Below, one piece after another: positions 47,713 to 57,692 of a stretch of 64,000 nucleotides of DNA (positions within the stretch are counted from its first letter, which is position 1; every line of letters begins with the position of its first letter). The position numbers were made by a program, and so were the translations under genes. The DNA comes from Planctomycetota bacterium (GTDB lineage Bacteria > Planctomycetota > Phycisphaerae > WQYP01): the NCBI GenBank assembly GCA_021819825.1, contig JAKAEZ010000013.1, positions 1 to 64,000 on the forward strand, written 5' to 3'. The notes below the pieces were generated by a model. That model searched no databases, was not told the origin of the DNA, and saw nothing but the letters and a program-made list of their open reading frames with translations.

Positions 47713-49425
47713 ATGGTTAATTTCGCGTTACTCAAAGAGTTAGGCTTGGATGATCAGGCCGCATCCGTGGAAATCCAGAGCAAATTTGAAAATATTGATG
47801 ACGCCCAAATTGGCGGACTTCTGGAGAAAAGCGGCAACAGTTTTACCAATGGCTCGATGCTCAAAGGCAAAATTGTCAATATCCGCGGCGATGATGTCGT
47901 GCTGGAAATCGGCCTCAAGAGCGAAGGCGTGCTTTCACTGATGCGGGAATTTGATGATCCTTCATCTGTTGAAGTTGGGGATGAAATCACCGTTCTGCTG
48001 GAACAGGTGGAATCCGAAAATGGTCTGGTGCAGATTTCCAAGCGGAAAGCCGACCGCATCATCGGGTGGGAAACCATTGTCAACACCAAAAAAGAAGGCG
48101 ATCCAATCAGCGGCAAAGTCACGCGTAAAATCAAGGGCGGCCTGCTGGTGGATATCGGCGTGCCCGTGTTCCTCCCGGCTTCACAAGTGGATATTCGCCG
48201 CCCGGCGGATATTGGCGAATTTATTAACAAAACCATTGACGCCGAAATTCTTAAAATTGATCTTGAACGCCGCAATATTGTGATCAGCCGTCGCAAGCTT
48301 ATGGAGCGTCACCGCAGCGAAGCCAAGCAGAAACTCTTTGATGAAATTGTTGTCGGGCAGGTGCGTAAGGGTACGGTTAAGAATATTGCCGATTTCGGTG
48401 CCTTTGTGGACCTTGGCGGCGTGGACGGCTTGCTGCATATCACTGATATGAGTTGGGGCCGCATTAACCATCCATCCGATATGGTCAAACTGGATGAGGA
48501 AATCGAAGTTGCGGTTCTCAATGTGGATCGCGAAAAGGAAAAAATTGCCCTGGGCCTTAAGCAGAAACATGCCTCGCCATGGGAACATGTTGATGAGAAA
48601 TACCCGATCGGCACGCGCATCAAGGGCCAAGTCACCAACATCATGAGCTACGGTGCCTTTGTGAAACTTGAAGAGGGCGTTGAAGGTCTGGTGCACATTT
48701 CCGAAATGAGCTGGACAAAACGCATCAATCATCCTGGAGAGATGCTCTCTGTGGGTGAAGAAGTTGATGTCGTCGTGCTGGAAGTCAATAAAGGAAAACA
48801 GGAAATCAGCCTTGGCGTTAAACAAACCGAAGCCAACCCCTGGACCGTTCTGGCGGAAAAATATCCGCCCGGCACGGTGGTCACCGGCAAGGTCCGTAAT
48901 TTGGCCAACTACGGGGCCTTTATTGAAATTGAGGAAGGCATTGACGGCTTGCTGCACGTAAGTGATATGTCCTGGACCAAGAAAATTGTCCACCCCAGCG
49001 AGATGATCAAGAAGGGCGACGCCATTCAATGCGTCGTTCTCAGCGTGGATCAAGAGAAGAATCGCGTGGCTCTGGGCGTCAAACAGTTGGCGGAAGACCC
49101 ATGGCTGCACGCGATTCCCACCAATTACCACCCCGGCATGATCGTCAAGGGCAAAGTCACGAAGATCACCAATTTCGGCGTGTTTGTGGAACTTGAACCG
49201 GGTCTGGAAGGCCTGCTGCACATCAGCGAACTTTCTGACAACAAGGTTGAAAATCCGCAGGACATGGTCAAGCTTGATGATGAATTGGAAGTCAAGATTC
49301 TCCGCGTGGATATCGAAGACCGGAAAATCGGCCTGTCGCTCAAGCGCGCCCAATGGGGTGAAGATCGGGAATCTTCTGAATCCGAACGTCCGGCCAAGAA
49401 ATACCGCGGCGGTCTGGAAAGCTGA
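47713..49425 (+). CDS. rpsA: 30S ribosomal protein S1
   Basis: Repeated S1 domains (GxxVxGxVxxIxxFGAFVDLGGVDGLLHITDMSWGRINHPSD etc.). Start likely at 47713 within ORF 47503..49425. Confidence 0.95.
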   Translation: MVNFALLKELGLDDQAASVEIQSKFENIDDAQIGGLLEKSGNSFTNGSMLKGKIVNIRGDDVVLEIGLKSEGVLSLMREFDDPSSVEVGDEITVLLEQVESENGLVQISKRKADRIIGWETIVNTKKEGDPISGKVTRKIKGGLLVDIGVPVFLPASQVDIRRPADIGEFINKTIDAEILKIDLERRNIVISRRKLMERHRSEAKQKLFDEIVVGQVRKGTVKNIADFGAFVDLGGVDGLLHITDMSWGRINHPSDMVKLDEEIEVAVLNVDREKEKIALGLKQKHASPWEHVDEKYPIGTRIKGQVTNIMSYGAFVKLEEGVEGLVHISEMSWTKRINHPGEMLSVGEEVDVVVLEVNKGKQEISLGVKQTEANPWTVLAEKYPPGTVVTGKVRNLANYGAFIEIEEGIDGLLHVSDMSWTKKIVHPSEMIKKGDAIQCVVLSVDQEKNRVALGVKQLAEDPWLHAIPTNYHPGMIVKGKVTKITNFGVFVELEPGLEGLLHISELSDNKVENPQDMVKLDDELEVKILRVDIEDRKIGLSLKRAQWGEDRESSESERPAKKYRGGLES

Positions 49426-49453
49426 TTTCCATTTCCCGGTACTGTGTCATTCA

Positions 49454-49487
49454 GGCGGGTGCGGCAAAAGCCGCGCCCGCCTTTTTT
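49454..49487 (+). terminator. rho-independent terminator
   Basis: GGCGGGTGCGGC-AAAA-GCCGCGCCCGCC followed by TTTTTT, downstream of rpsA. Confidence 0.85.
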
Positions 49488-50685
49488 ATAGCCACCAGCG
49501 GAAGGAATAGGCCAGCGTACTAAGGAATCGCTGCTTAAGCGTGCGCTTTTCGCAGTCAGAGAATCGTACCCGCCGACTGCGACGCAATTCGTTGCGGGTC
49601 ACACGAATGACGGCCTGCGCAAAGGCGCGAGATCGTATCACAGCCATAAACTCCAGGTTGATATATAAGCTGCGAGGATCCATGTTGGCCGAACCAACCA
49701 CCGTCCACTGCCGGTCAATAACCATGGCTTTTGTGTGCATGACACGGTTCTTACGTTCATACAACCGGACACCCGCCCGTAAAAGTTTACGATACAGATA
49801 CCATGCGCCATACTGGGCAATGGGGACATCCGTCATGGCGGGAACCAGCACATGCACATGCAGGTTTCTTTTCCGCGCGCGAATAATTTCGCGCATCACA
49901 CGCCCCACGGGAATGAAATAGGCCATGACGATAACCACGCTCTGGTTGGCAGCGCGCAGCAGCCGACGAAATACGCGGGGTGCCCGGCTGAACTTCAGCC
50001 CCGGCCCAGCGTCATAAAAGTGGATGGATTCATGAGCCTCCCCCAACATCACGCGCCGATAGCCGCTGGGGCGTAGCGGCATATTCCGGCCTTTGGCGTG
50101 CATCCATGATCGTTCAAAACTCAGGGCAACCTCCACCTGTTGCGGACCGGCCATGCGAATGTGCATATCCCGCCAGGCCGCCGCCGAATCAACCGATGGA
50201 TCGTCGGGTGATGCCCGGAAGAGGTGGCCGTGATCGTTAATATTCATCCCGCCGAAATAGGCGCAGCGATTATCCACCACCAACAACTTGCGATGATCGC
50301 GGCGATTAAGAATGATAAATGCCGCTATGGAGTGTAAAGCCTCTTTAATCCGGTGATACGCGTGTACCTGAACCCCGCCTGAAGACAACATTTCAAAGAT
50401 TGCGGGATTGGTATGCTGACTTCCCAAGGCGTCATAGAGCAGGCGCACATCCATGCCCGCCTGCGCACAGCGCACCAGAGCATCGGCAATGGCATACGAA
50501 GCCCGATCGTCGGAAAAAATATACGTTTCGAGCCAAACCCGTTCTTTTGCGGCCGCAATATCCAGAAGCATCGCTTCGAATAGCAGATGCGATTGAGTAA
50601 ATAATTCCAGCGTGTGTCCCGCCACCTCAACGCACGCCACCACTCCGGGGGTTTTAACGGCGTTGTCAGCCAGGGGCATATCCAT
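49486..50685 (-). CDS. phospholipase D / cardiolipin synthase-like
   Basis: 399 aa with two HKD motifs (HRKLLVVDNRCAYFGGMN; HTKAMVIDRQWTVVGSANMD). Confidence 0.9.
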   Translation of the reverse strand: MDMPLADNAVKTPGVVACVEVAGHTLELFTQSHLLFEAMLLDIAAAKERVWLETYIFSDDRASYAIADALVRCAQAGMDVRLLYDALGSQHTNPAIFEMLSSGGVQVHAYHRIKEALHSIAAFIILNRRDHRKLLVVDNRCAYFGGMNINDHGHLFRASPDDPSVDSAAAWRDMHIRMAGPQQVEVALSFERSWMHAKGRNMPLRPSGYRRVMLGEAHESIHFYDAGPGLKFSRAPRVFRRLLRAANQSVVIVMAYFIPVGRVMREIIRARKRNLHVHVLVPAMTDVPIAQYGAWYLYRKLLRAGVRLYERKNRVMHTKAMVIDRQWTVVGSANMDPRSLYINLEFMAVIRSRAFAQAVIRVTRNELRRSRRVRFSDCEKRTLKQRFLSTLAYSFRWWL

Positions 50686-50709
50686 CAGGCACGCTCGCGA
50701 AGTTGACTT

Positions 50710-51081
50710 TCAGCCCACGCAAGGGGCATGTACACGGGCGGGAACCAGGCAAATAAATTCAAAATTGACCGCACCGGAATTACGAAACTGGTGCATCTCA
50801 TTTGCCGGCACATATACCACGTCGCCGGGCTTCAGAGCCTTGGTTCCGTCCGGGGTCAAGGCTTCCCCACGCCCGGCTAAAATCAGAACTTCATGTTCAT
50901 AATCATGGTGATGATGCGGTGTAAATCCGCCGGGTTCAACGGTAAATTTACGCATCGCAAATGTCGGGCACTGCTCCAGAGGCCCCAGGAGCATTTGCAT
51001 GGTTACACGATTCGCGCCAGCCATGGTTACCGGTTTGGCCGGCACCGAATCACTATTTTTTATAATCATCGCACACTCCAA
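50710..51081 (-). CDS. cupin domain protein
   Basis: 123 aa, GGFTPHHHHDYEHEVLILAGRGEALTPDGTKALKPGDVVYVPANEMHQF. Confidence 0.88.
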   Translation of the reverse strand: MECAMIIKNSDSVPAKPVTMAGANRVTMQMLLGPLEQCPTFAMRKFTVEPGGFTPHHHHDYEHEVLILAGRGEALTPDGTKALKPGDVVYVPANEMHQFRNSGAVNFEFICLVPARVHAPCVG

Positions 51082-51108
51082 TTGCCCAGCGATCAGTCAT
51101 TGCGGAAA

Positions 51109-51579
51109 TTATTGGGGATTACCACTGGACAGATCGTAAATCCATGGTTCCAAAGCCCGATTGAAATCAAATAATTCTTCGGCCTTAAAAAAACGCGAAA
51201 CTTCAGCTTTCGCGGTTTCAGGAGAATCACTGCCATGTATGAGATTATAAGCGCTGGAAACGCCGAAATCTCCCCGTATCGTGCCCGGCTCCGCTTTATA
51301 GCCGAATGTGGCCCCCATCATCTTACGGCTAACATCGATAACATTATTCCCCTCCAGCACCAGCAACACCACCGGACCACTGGTCATAAACTTAACCAGT
51401 GAATCATAAAAAGGTTTGCCTTTGTGCATGGCATAATGTTCATGCGCCACCGCCGGCGCAATACGCGAAAACTTCATTCCGACAATCTTTAATCCCTTTT
51501 GTTCAAACCGGGAGATAATATTTCCAATTAACCCCCGCTCTACGGAATCCGGCTTGAGAATAATTAAGGTGCGATCCAT
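51109..51579 (-). CDS. ndk: nucleoside diphosphate kinase
   Basis: MDRTLIILKPDSVERGLIGNIISRFEQKGLKIVGMK...IRGDFGVSSAYNLIHGSDSPETAKAE. Confidence 0.95.
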   Translation of the reverse strand: MDRTLIILKPDSVERGLIGNIISRFEQKGLKIVGMKFSRIAPAVAHEHYAMHKGKPFYDSLVKFMTSGPVVLLVLEGNNVIDVSRKMMGATFGYKAEPGTIRGDFGVSSAYNLIHGSDSPETAKAEVSRFFKAEELFDFNRALEPWIYDLSSGNPQ

Positions 51580-51731
51580 AAAATTGTTTACTCCACTTAC
51601 ATACCTTCCAGGCTGCAAACCGCATTGTGCATCCCATTGCAGGAAGTATATCCTAATGGATGGCTTATTTCCGGCAAGTGCCGCCTCCTCGCTGCCTTGA
51701 GGGGGCCTATATTGCGACTCTTTCAGGTCCG

Positions 51732-52841
51732 TTACCCCTGATCCAAATACCCTGCAATATGATCAATGGCCGCATCCATGGAATGGTCGCCCTGTAACAG
51801 CAATTCTGTTGCGCACCGGCGGATGACGTTTTTCTGATCTTCCTCGGTAATGTATTCAACGGGAGATTTACCATCCATTCGCGCCAGCAGCAGCGCCGCG
51901 AGAATTCTGCCCCCGCTATCTGAAATTTGCGCAGCCATTGCTTTCGGTGCCGTTTCGCGATAGGTCTGCCAGAAATAATCCGCGGCGATCATGGCGGCCC
52001 GCCAGCGCTTTTTCAAATAAAACGCTTTAAGCAGCAGATGATTCAAGAGTGTCGCCACATCGAAAGCGGGATTACCGTAAAACACCACTTCAAAATCCAA
52101 AACAAATAAGTGAGCACTTTGGCCCTCCGCCGGTGCCCGCCAGAGCATATTTTTTGGTGAAAAATCACCGTGAATCAGGCACTTGGGATAACGGAGAAGC
52201 TCCGTTTCGACCTCCTGCAATGCAGGGGCCACAGATTCAACTTTTTCAGCAACAAACCGTAGATAGGGGTCGATGCGCTGTTGGATAAATCCCCGCGGCT
52301 CGCCAAATCGCTGCGCCCATTTGGCATCATTCATGGTAGAAGCGTGCAGCATGGCAAGAATTTCCGCCGCGGCCTCAGCCGCACGTCGATCAACCTGCCC
52401 GGTCAGCAACTGCTTTTTCCAATTCACCGCCCCCACCGGCGCAACCGATATGGCCAGAACGTAATTTTCCGAATCACGCCAGAGAACCGTTGGAAGCGAA
52501 TCAGCGGGCAGGATGTCCCGCAGCATGACCAATGCATCACGCTCCACCCATAGCCGGTCACGATCCACCGGCCATTTGGCGGCGGTGCGAAACTCCCCCA
52601 GCGGCTGCTTGATGACAAAACAGGCCCCAGAGCGCATGCGCTTATCCGGAACGCCCCGTTTAATCTGCCCCGCGGTGCGCATGTCCGTTCCCACCGGCTC
52701 ACCGGCGTTCATGTCCATAATTTTGAGCACCACATTAGCCACACCGCCGGACAGGCTTTGTACCAGCACTTCCCCTTCGGGAGAAACGCTTCCACGGTGG
52801 CGTAAATATTCCAGAGCCGTTTGTTCAGAAAGTTCAATCAT
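51732..52841 (-). CDS. aminoglycoside/methylthioribose kinase-like phosphotransferase
   Basis: 369 aa, CLIHGDFSPKNMLW and LFVLDFEVVFYGNPAFDVATLLNH. Confidence 0.8.
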   Translation of the reverse strand: MIELSEQTALEYLRHRGSVSPEGEVLVQSLSGGVANVVLKIMDMNAGEPVGTDMRTAGQIKRGVPDKRMRSGACFVIKQPLGEFRTAAKWPVDRDRLWVERDALVMLRDILPADSLPTVLWRDSENYVLAISVAPVGAVNWKKQLLTGQVDRRAAEAAAEILAMLHASTMNDAKWAQRFGEPRGFIQQRIDPYLRFVAEKVESVAPALQEVETELLRYPKCLIHGDFSPKNMLWRAPAEGQSAHLFVLDFEVVFYGNPAFDVATLLNHLLLKAFYLKKRWRAAMIAADYFWQTYRETAPKAMAAQISDSGGRILAALLLARMDGKSPVEYITEEDQKNVIRRCATELLLQGDHSMDAAIDHIAGYLDQG

Positions 52842-52850
52842 ATCGTTGTG

Positions 52851-53213
52851 TTAACCGGGTAACTGCCGCACCTTCACGCGGCCGGGCGTAACGGTATAAA
52901 GCCGCTTGGGTGATAGGCGCTTGTAACGCTCAAAAAGCCGATCCACCGCGTCGCTTAGATGCTGCGGTTCGGCAATCAACAGCACCATACAAAGGGGAAA
53001 TGCCAGGCCCTGATCATAAATGGCATGAATAAAATCACGATCTGCCGTTAAAAGGCACCATTGCCGCTTAGCTAAATCCGCAAGCAATTCCTGTGGATCG
53101 CTCAATGCGGGTGTCGAGTCGGTGAGTTCCGCGATCTGATGCACGCGATGACCGTGGCGAATCATTGCGTTGCCGGCATCCGCAGCCAGCCCGCCGTGGA
53201 GTAAAAACTGCAT
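52851..53213 (-). CDS. DUF5615-like (PIN-like) protein
   Basis: 120 aa, LHGGLAADAGNAMIRHGHRVHQI...WCLLTADRDFIHAIYDQG. Confidence 0.55.
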   Translation of the reverse strand: MQFLLHGGLAADAGNAMIRHGHRVHQIAELTDSTPALSDPQELLADLAKRQWCLLTADRDFIHAIYDQGLAFPLCMVLLIAEPQHLSDAVDRLFERYKRLSPKRLYTVTPGRVKVRQLPG

Positions 53214-53349
53214 TCAAAAGTCCCGTCCGCGCTATTGCGCCTAAACAACATGGGAAATTCAGGCCGCATAACGGCAATTCCCCTGCGCGAATTATGCACA
53301 GAATCGACCCTCCCGCCAAGTACCCGTCAAGTACTCCGTTCCGGCGTGC

Positions 53350-54363
53350 TTATTGCGTGCTGCGGCATCGCGCCGTAACCGCCAACGCCATCGCCCCAGA
53401 TGCAACATTATGCACACGATGCACCAACACCCCGCGCTGGGCCGCCTGGCCTGTTACCAGCGCCGTGGCCATATCACGCTGATCCCAATTATCAGGTGTT
53501 CCATCCGGAATAATCTTTGACAGAAATCTCTTACGCGAGGCCCCCAGAACCACCGGAAATCCGCGGTCTACCAACTGGTCAATATGCGCTAGTATTCGCC
53601 AGTTATCTTCCGTCGCTTTACCAAAACCCAAACCGGGATCCAGCAGAATGCGATCTTGGGCAATCCCCATGTCCATGGCCGCCTGCGCCCGCCGCAACAG
53701 ATACCCGAAAACTTCCGCACAAATATTCTCTCGTTCCGCCGGCGCATGCTGCGGACTTTCCACCCACATGTGCATCAGCACCACGAAACAGCCCGTACGT
53801 GCCGCCACAGGAAACACCTCCGGATCATGCTCTCCAGCCGAGGTATCATTAATCATCCCGGCACCGGCGGAGATGGCCGCCTGCGCCACCGCACTGCACC
53901 GCGTATCAATACTGATAATGACAGCCGGATCGGTTTTCGGTAATTCGCCAAGGCGGGTTGCCAAGCCCTCAATGACCGGCACCACGCGATGAATCTGCTG
54001 ATCCGCCGGCACCGGCACCACGCCCGGCCGATGAAACGACGAGGCCTCACCGCCGATATCCAATATGCTCGCCCCCTGCAGCACCATGCGAAGGCCCTGC
54101 TCAATACACGCCTGATGATCAATCCCACCGGACGTGGAAAACCTGCCACCATCACTGAAACTGTCCGGCGTGACATTCACCACGCCCATAATCATAGGTC
54201 GTACAATTTCAGAACACGTTGCCATACGTTTCTCCAAACCCATCAACCTGAAAATGCACGCTTTAAGCCGATTGCCGGTATAAGTATTGTATGTTCTAAC
54301 CCTAATTCTTTCACCACCCAGCTCCGAAATCCGGAGCGTGACCACACCCTCAAATTGCACCAA
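53350..54363 (-). CDS. folP: dihydropteroate synthase
   Basis: PMIMGVVNVTPDSFSDGGRF, ILDIGGEASSFHRPG, DPGLGFGKATEDNW, LGASRKRFLS. Start likely internal. Confidence 0.94.
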   Translation of the reverse strand: MVQFEGVVTLRISELGGERIRVRTYNTYTGNRLKACIFRLMGLEKRMATCSEIVRPMIMGVVNVTPDSFSDGGRFSTSGGIDHQACIEQGLRMVLQGASILDIGGEASSFHRPGVVPVPADQQIHRVVPVIEGLATRLGELPKTDPAVIISIDTRCSAVAQAAISAGAGMINDTSAGEHDPEVFPVAARTGCFVVLMHMWVESPQHAPAERENICAEVFGYLLRRAQAAMDMGIAQDRILLDPGLGFGKATEDNWRILAHIDQLVDRGFPVVLGASRKRFLSKIIPDGTPDNWDQRDMATALVTGQAAQRGVLVHRVHNVASGAMALAVTARCRSTQ

Positions 54364-54444
54364 AACCCGAAAACTAATCGCGTCCCCGTTTCACTTTCGA
54401 AATCATTACCACGATTCTGCTATCTTTCGCTGTTCGATAATTCA

Positions 54445-55146
54445 TCATCCGCCCGCTTCCTCCATCATGGACATATACCACGATTGAAGCCCGATTCGGC
54501 CCGGCCCGGTAAAGCGGTTCCATACCAGTTGGCCGGCGCTGGCGAAAAAGCCGGAGGAGAGCTTTTGCACCTTCGTCTCCATGGTTACGCCGGGATCCTT
54601 GTATATCCATCCGCCGGGTTCGATATCAATCTGTTCTCCAGAGCCGAGTTCCATCTCAAATACGTTACCGTACCCCTGCAGCCAGACCACAGCTTCCTGG
54701 TGCGTGGTGGAGAATGTGTCGATAAAAAAACCGGTCCCGCTGAAGAGCATGCTCGCCACACCCTGCACACGCCGGAAGGAGTAGTCAACGTTGCTGCTGG
54801 CGGCCAGAAACTGATGCTCACGGACATCCAGCGACTGCCCCGCCTTCAGGTGCAATGCAAAAACGTGCCCCGGACCATCGCGGCTGAAGGCAATCCGCCC
54901 CGGCCCGGAGGCCTCCGTGATGAAAATCGGCATCCCCGCGACCATGCGTTTGAAAGCGCCCTTCATCGTTTTAACCCCGATATTCACCGCCGGGTCTTTC
55001 CAAAGTAATACATGGTGTTCGAAATAAATCCCCATGTTCTGCATTTCAATCTGCAGCACCGGCACAAGCTCACCGTCGATGTGATAGATAAGGCCCGCGT
55101 AATTCTCATCACGCACCTGCGTGCTTAACAGGGTGGGAACAGCCAT
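54445..55146 (-). CDS. AIM24 / TIGR00266-like family protein
   Basis: 233 aa, ASGPGRIAFSRDGPGHVFALHLKAGQSLDVREHQFLAASSNVDYSF, GSGEQIDIEPGGWIYKDPGV. Confidence 0.8.
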   Translation of the reverse strand: MAVPTLLSTQVRDENYAGLIYHIDGELVPVLQIEMQNMGIYFEHHVLLWKDPAVNIGVKTMKGAFKRMVAGMPIFITEASGPGRIAFSRDGPGHVFALHLKAGQSLDVREHQFLAASSNVDYSFRRVQGVASMLFSGTGFFIDTFSTTHQEAVVWLQGYGNVFEMELGSGEQIDIEPGGWIYKDPGVTMETKVQKLSSGFFASAGQLVWNRFTGPGRIGLQSWYMSMMEEAGG

Positions 55147-55498
55147 AGAGAATACTCCTTTTCACATTTTCCATGTCACGTTCTGTGAAAGTTTAATACG
55201 GCAAGACCAATACGTCGAGCCGCAGCGCGCGTCACGGCAACCTGATATTCCGAAAATCAAACGGCACGGTGCACGTCTTCTGCCCGACCGCCACCATGGC
55301 AATTACGGTGTAACGCATAGGTAACCTCCGCCATAAAAAGCAAAACAATTTACCGCCTCTCCCAGTCGTCACCCCGGCTGAACTCGGCCAAGCCGAGGCA
55401 GCACCGCCCAAACCGTAATCGGACCTGACATAAAAAACACCAATACCATCCCGATTCCGTCTCCCGGCAATCACCCCTGGCGGCAATACGCGACAGTC

Positions 55499-56233
55499 TT
55501 ATTGATCCGGCAGCTTAACGCGGTGGAAGTGCGGTAGCACGCACCACATGGCGACCGGCCCCGAAACCAGAAAAAGGCACAAACAGAAAATCGCGAGCCA
55601 ATAGCAGAAAGGGTTGCCCGGTGAAACCAACCATTTCCCGGCCATGCCGGAGCACAGAGCCAGAAATCCAGTAAAGCCGATCAGGCCGACCAACGCCGGT
55701 CGCAACGTCGGCACGCCTGTAACATCCGCGCTATAATCATGCGTTGCCGGCTCGTAATGGTTTGGGAACGCTCGCGGGCCAACGACACAGCGAGAAATTA
55801 ATCCCAAGACCCCCAGTGCCAGCAGCGGGCCGGCCCCGCACGCCAGAGTATCCCATTTTACCACCGGAACGGGCAACCACTTCCCAAAATACTGAACTGC
55901 CGGAACCCAATCACCCGGATGGAATTGGCCGGACTTGGCAACCGCCTTCGCTGCGGGTTCTTCGAGTGTTGCGTACTCAGTGGCATGCCCCAATGGGCCA
56001 CCCGTGAATACCGCTTCACATGAATATGTAACTCCTGAATCTCCGACGCCCATGCTCGATTTTTCTTTGAGGCTGACGATCCGAATTTTGCGCATCACAT
56101 GATGGCCTAGCGCAGCGTCGGTAAAATATCGGATTTGCGGCACAGCTACGTCGCATCCCCAAAGCAAATAGCCAGCGCTTCCCAGGGCAATAAGGAGGAC
56201 AAGCAACAACTTCCAGAACATATCGACCTCCAA
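55499..56233 (-). CDS. hypothetical membrane protein (DUF3592-like)
   Basis: 244 aa with several TM helices; SCEAVFTGGPLGHATEY. Confidence 0.5.
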   Translation of the reverse strand: MEVDMFWKLLLVLLIALGSAGYLLWGCDVAVPQIRYFTDAALGHHVMRKIRIVSLKEKSSMGVGDSGVTYSCEAVFTGGPLGHATEYATLEEPAAKAVAKSGQFHPGDWVPAVQYFGKWLPVPVVKWDTLACGAGPLLALGVLGLISRCVVGPRAFPNHYEPATHDYSADVTGVPTLRPALVGLIGFTGFLALCSGMAGKWLVSPGNPFCYWLAIFCLCLFLVSGPVAMWCVLPHFHRVKLPDQ

Positions 56234-56369
56234 ATTGCCGAACCCTGATCACTGGCCCTTGGGGATTGTGTGAAGCCACCGATTGCAGGGATCACACAGA
56301 TTTTCCAACCCGCCGCTTAGCATCCCGCACTCAGCAGAATAGCAGCGCCAGCGCGCTAACGCGGGACAG

Positions 56370-56606
56370 GCAGGCGGGACGCCTGCGTTACTTCTAACTC
56401 CTAAATCCTAACTTCTAACTCCTAACTCCTCGTCTCTATTCATTACTCATTATTCACTCGAGGCTGTCCCCTGTAACCCGTAACCTCGTTTAGCACCTGG
56501 CATCTCGCATCCCGCATTTCGCCGCGCCAGCGCTTCAAAACCTTCTAACTCCTATCTCCTGCGTTCTCGTCACCCGTGTCCCCCGTAACCCGTAACCTGC
56601 AACCTC
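56370..56606. repeat. composite intergenic repeat cluster (REP-like hairpin + TAACTCC strings + GTAACCYGTAACCT strings)
   Basis: GCAGGCGGGACGCCTGC at 56370-56386, then TTCTAACTCCTAAATCCTAACTTCTAACTCCTAACTCC, then CTGTCCCCTGTAACCCGTAACCT and GTGTCCCCCGTAACCCGTAACCTGCAACCT. Related strings at 15.6, 25.2 and 31.5 kb. Confidence 0.75.
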
Positions 56607-56894
56607 CGCCGGAGGGCGGTTGTGCCGGGATGGTGAAGTTTTTCGTTCAGTGCAACCATGCGGTTTTCCTGATCACAATCCGCCTGATAATGGTATGGTC
56701 ATTCTACCGCAAATCTTCACTTTGCAAACTGTCGATCGTCGCCCAAATCGGAAGTGCCAGAGCGTTCCGGAAACCCCACACGCTTCTCACACCCGCTGAT
56801 TATCATCCATCCGAAAATTCCCCGGCGGGCGCGGTTCACACGGGCGACAGAGAGTTGCACCTTTGTTTGAGGTACAGGCAACTCATGCGTCGCT

Positions 56895-57263
56895 TCAAGC
56901 GCTGCCGATGAGCATAATAAAACAACACAACATCGCCAGCGTTGCTAGCCACGCGGCAGCTATGAACAGCGTAGCCAAATCCAGCAACAGGCGCATCCGA
57001 GGAACGGTGGGGTCAAGGCGAGTCGCCCCAATGGACTGCGATACCAGCAGTATTGCCACTGATGCACCTACTCCGCTGGCCGCGAGCAGCACATCGTGCT
57101 CAGAGGCAAGCCTGATCCGGCTGGCGCTTAATACCTGCGAAAGGGTCCTCGTAAGAGGACATCTTGCCAGCGAGATCGCGCCTGCTGCCAAGGCAGTTAT
57201 ACAAAAAACGCTCCCTGTCGCCCCAAGCGGCGGGCGACGCGATGCGTGATAAAAAGGGGCCAT
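56895..57263 (-). CDS. small membrane protein in RHS-associated array
   Basis: 122 aa hydrophobic ORF. Confidence 0.45.
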   Translation of the reverse strand: MAPFYHASRRPPLGATGSVFCITALAAGAISLARCPLTRTLSQVLSASRIRLASEHDVLLAASGVGASVAILLVSQSIGATRLDPTVPRMRLLLDLATLFIAAAWLATLAMLCCFIMLIGSA

Positions 57264-57284
57264 AAGCAGCCTCCATTTCGCTAA

Positions 57285-57692
57285 TTATTTTACATGCCAG
57301 CACAACATATAGATTATCCAAGCTGCCGCGCAGCCTCCCCCGAGCGCGGAAATTATAACCGTGAGATAAGCAAGTTGAAGTCCTTCAGCCACCACCGCAT
57401 TCGTTCCGACCGCACATTGGTAAAGCGTTGTTAAAACAATTACAAACCCCGCCAAGCCTCCCGCTCCCGCCAAAGAAACAGCCAGCCCGAAATTCTGTGG
57501 AACTATTCCAATCCATGGACCGGGGAAAAACCTCCATGCCGCAGCATAGAGCAAAGGGTCCAATTCGAATAGCAGCGCCACGCAGGCTGCCGCCATTAGC
57601 CACCTGGGCGAGAAATAGCCTGCGAACGCGGGTGAGGCGTTGGCTTCGCTGTCACGGTTTTCCAGGCGCGTCATTGGTGCTTTCCCTCCCAC
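57285..57692 (-). CDS. small membrane protein in RHS-associated array
   Basis: 135 aa with several hydrophobic helices. Confidence 0.5.
   Translation of the reverse strand: MGGKAPMTRLENRDSEANASPAFAGYFSPRWLMAAACVALLFELDPLLYAAAWRFFPGPWIGIVPQNFGLAVSLAGAGGLAGFVIVLTTLYQCAVGTNAVVAEGLQLAYLTVIISALGGGCAAAWIIYMLCWHVK

Noticed and set aside
48181-49353. 390-aa minus-strand ORF opposite rpsA
   Set aside because: Entirely antisense to the S1-domain repeats of rpsA; the periodic look reflects the S1 repeats. Codon-phase artefact.
52851-53213. DUF5615-like PIN protein as a toxin-antitoxin system
   Set aside because: No convincing antitoxin ORF next to it on the minus strand, so a TA call is not supported.
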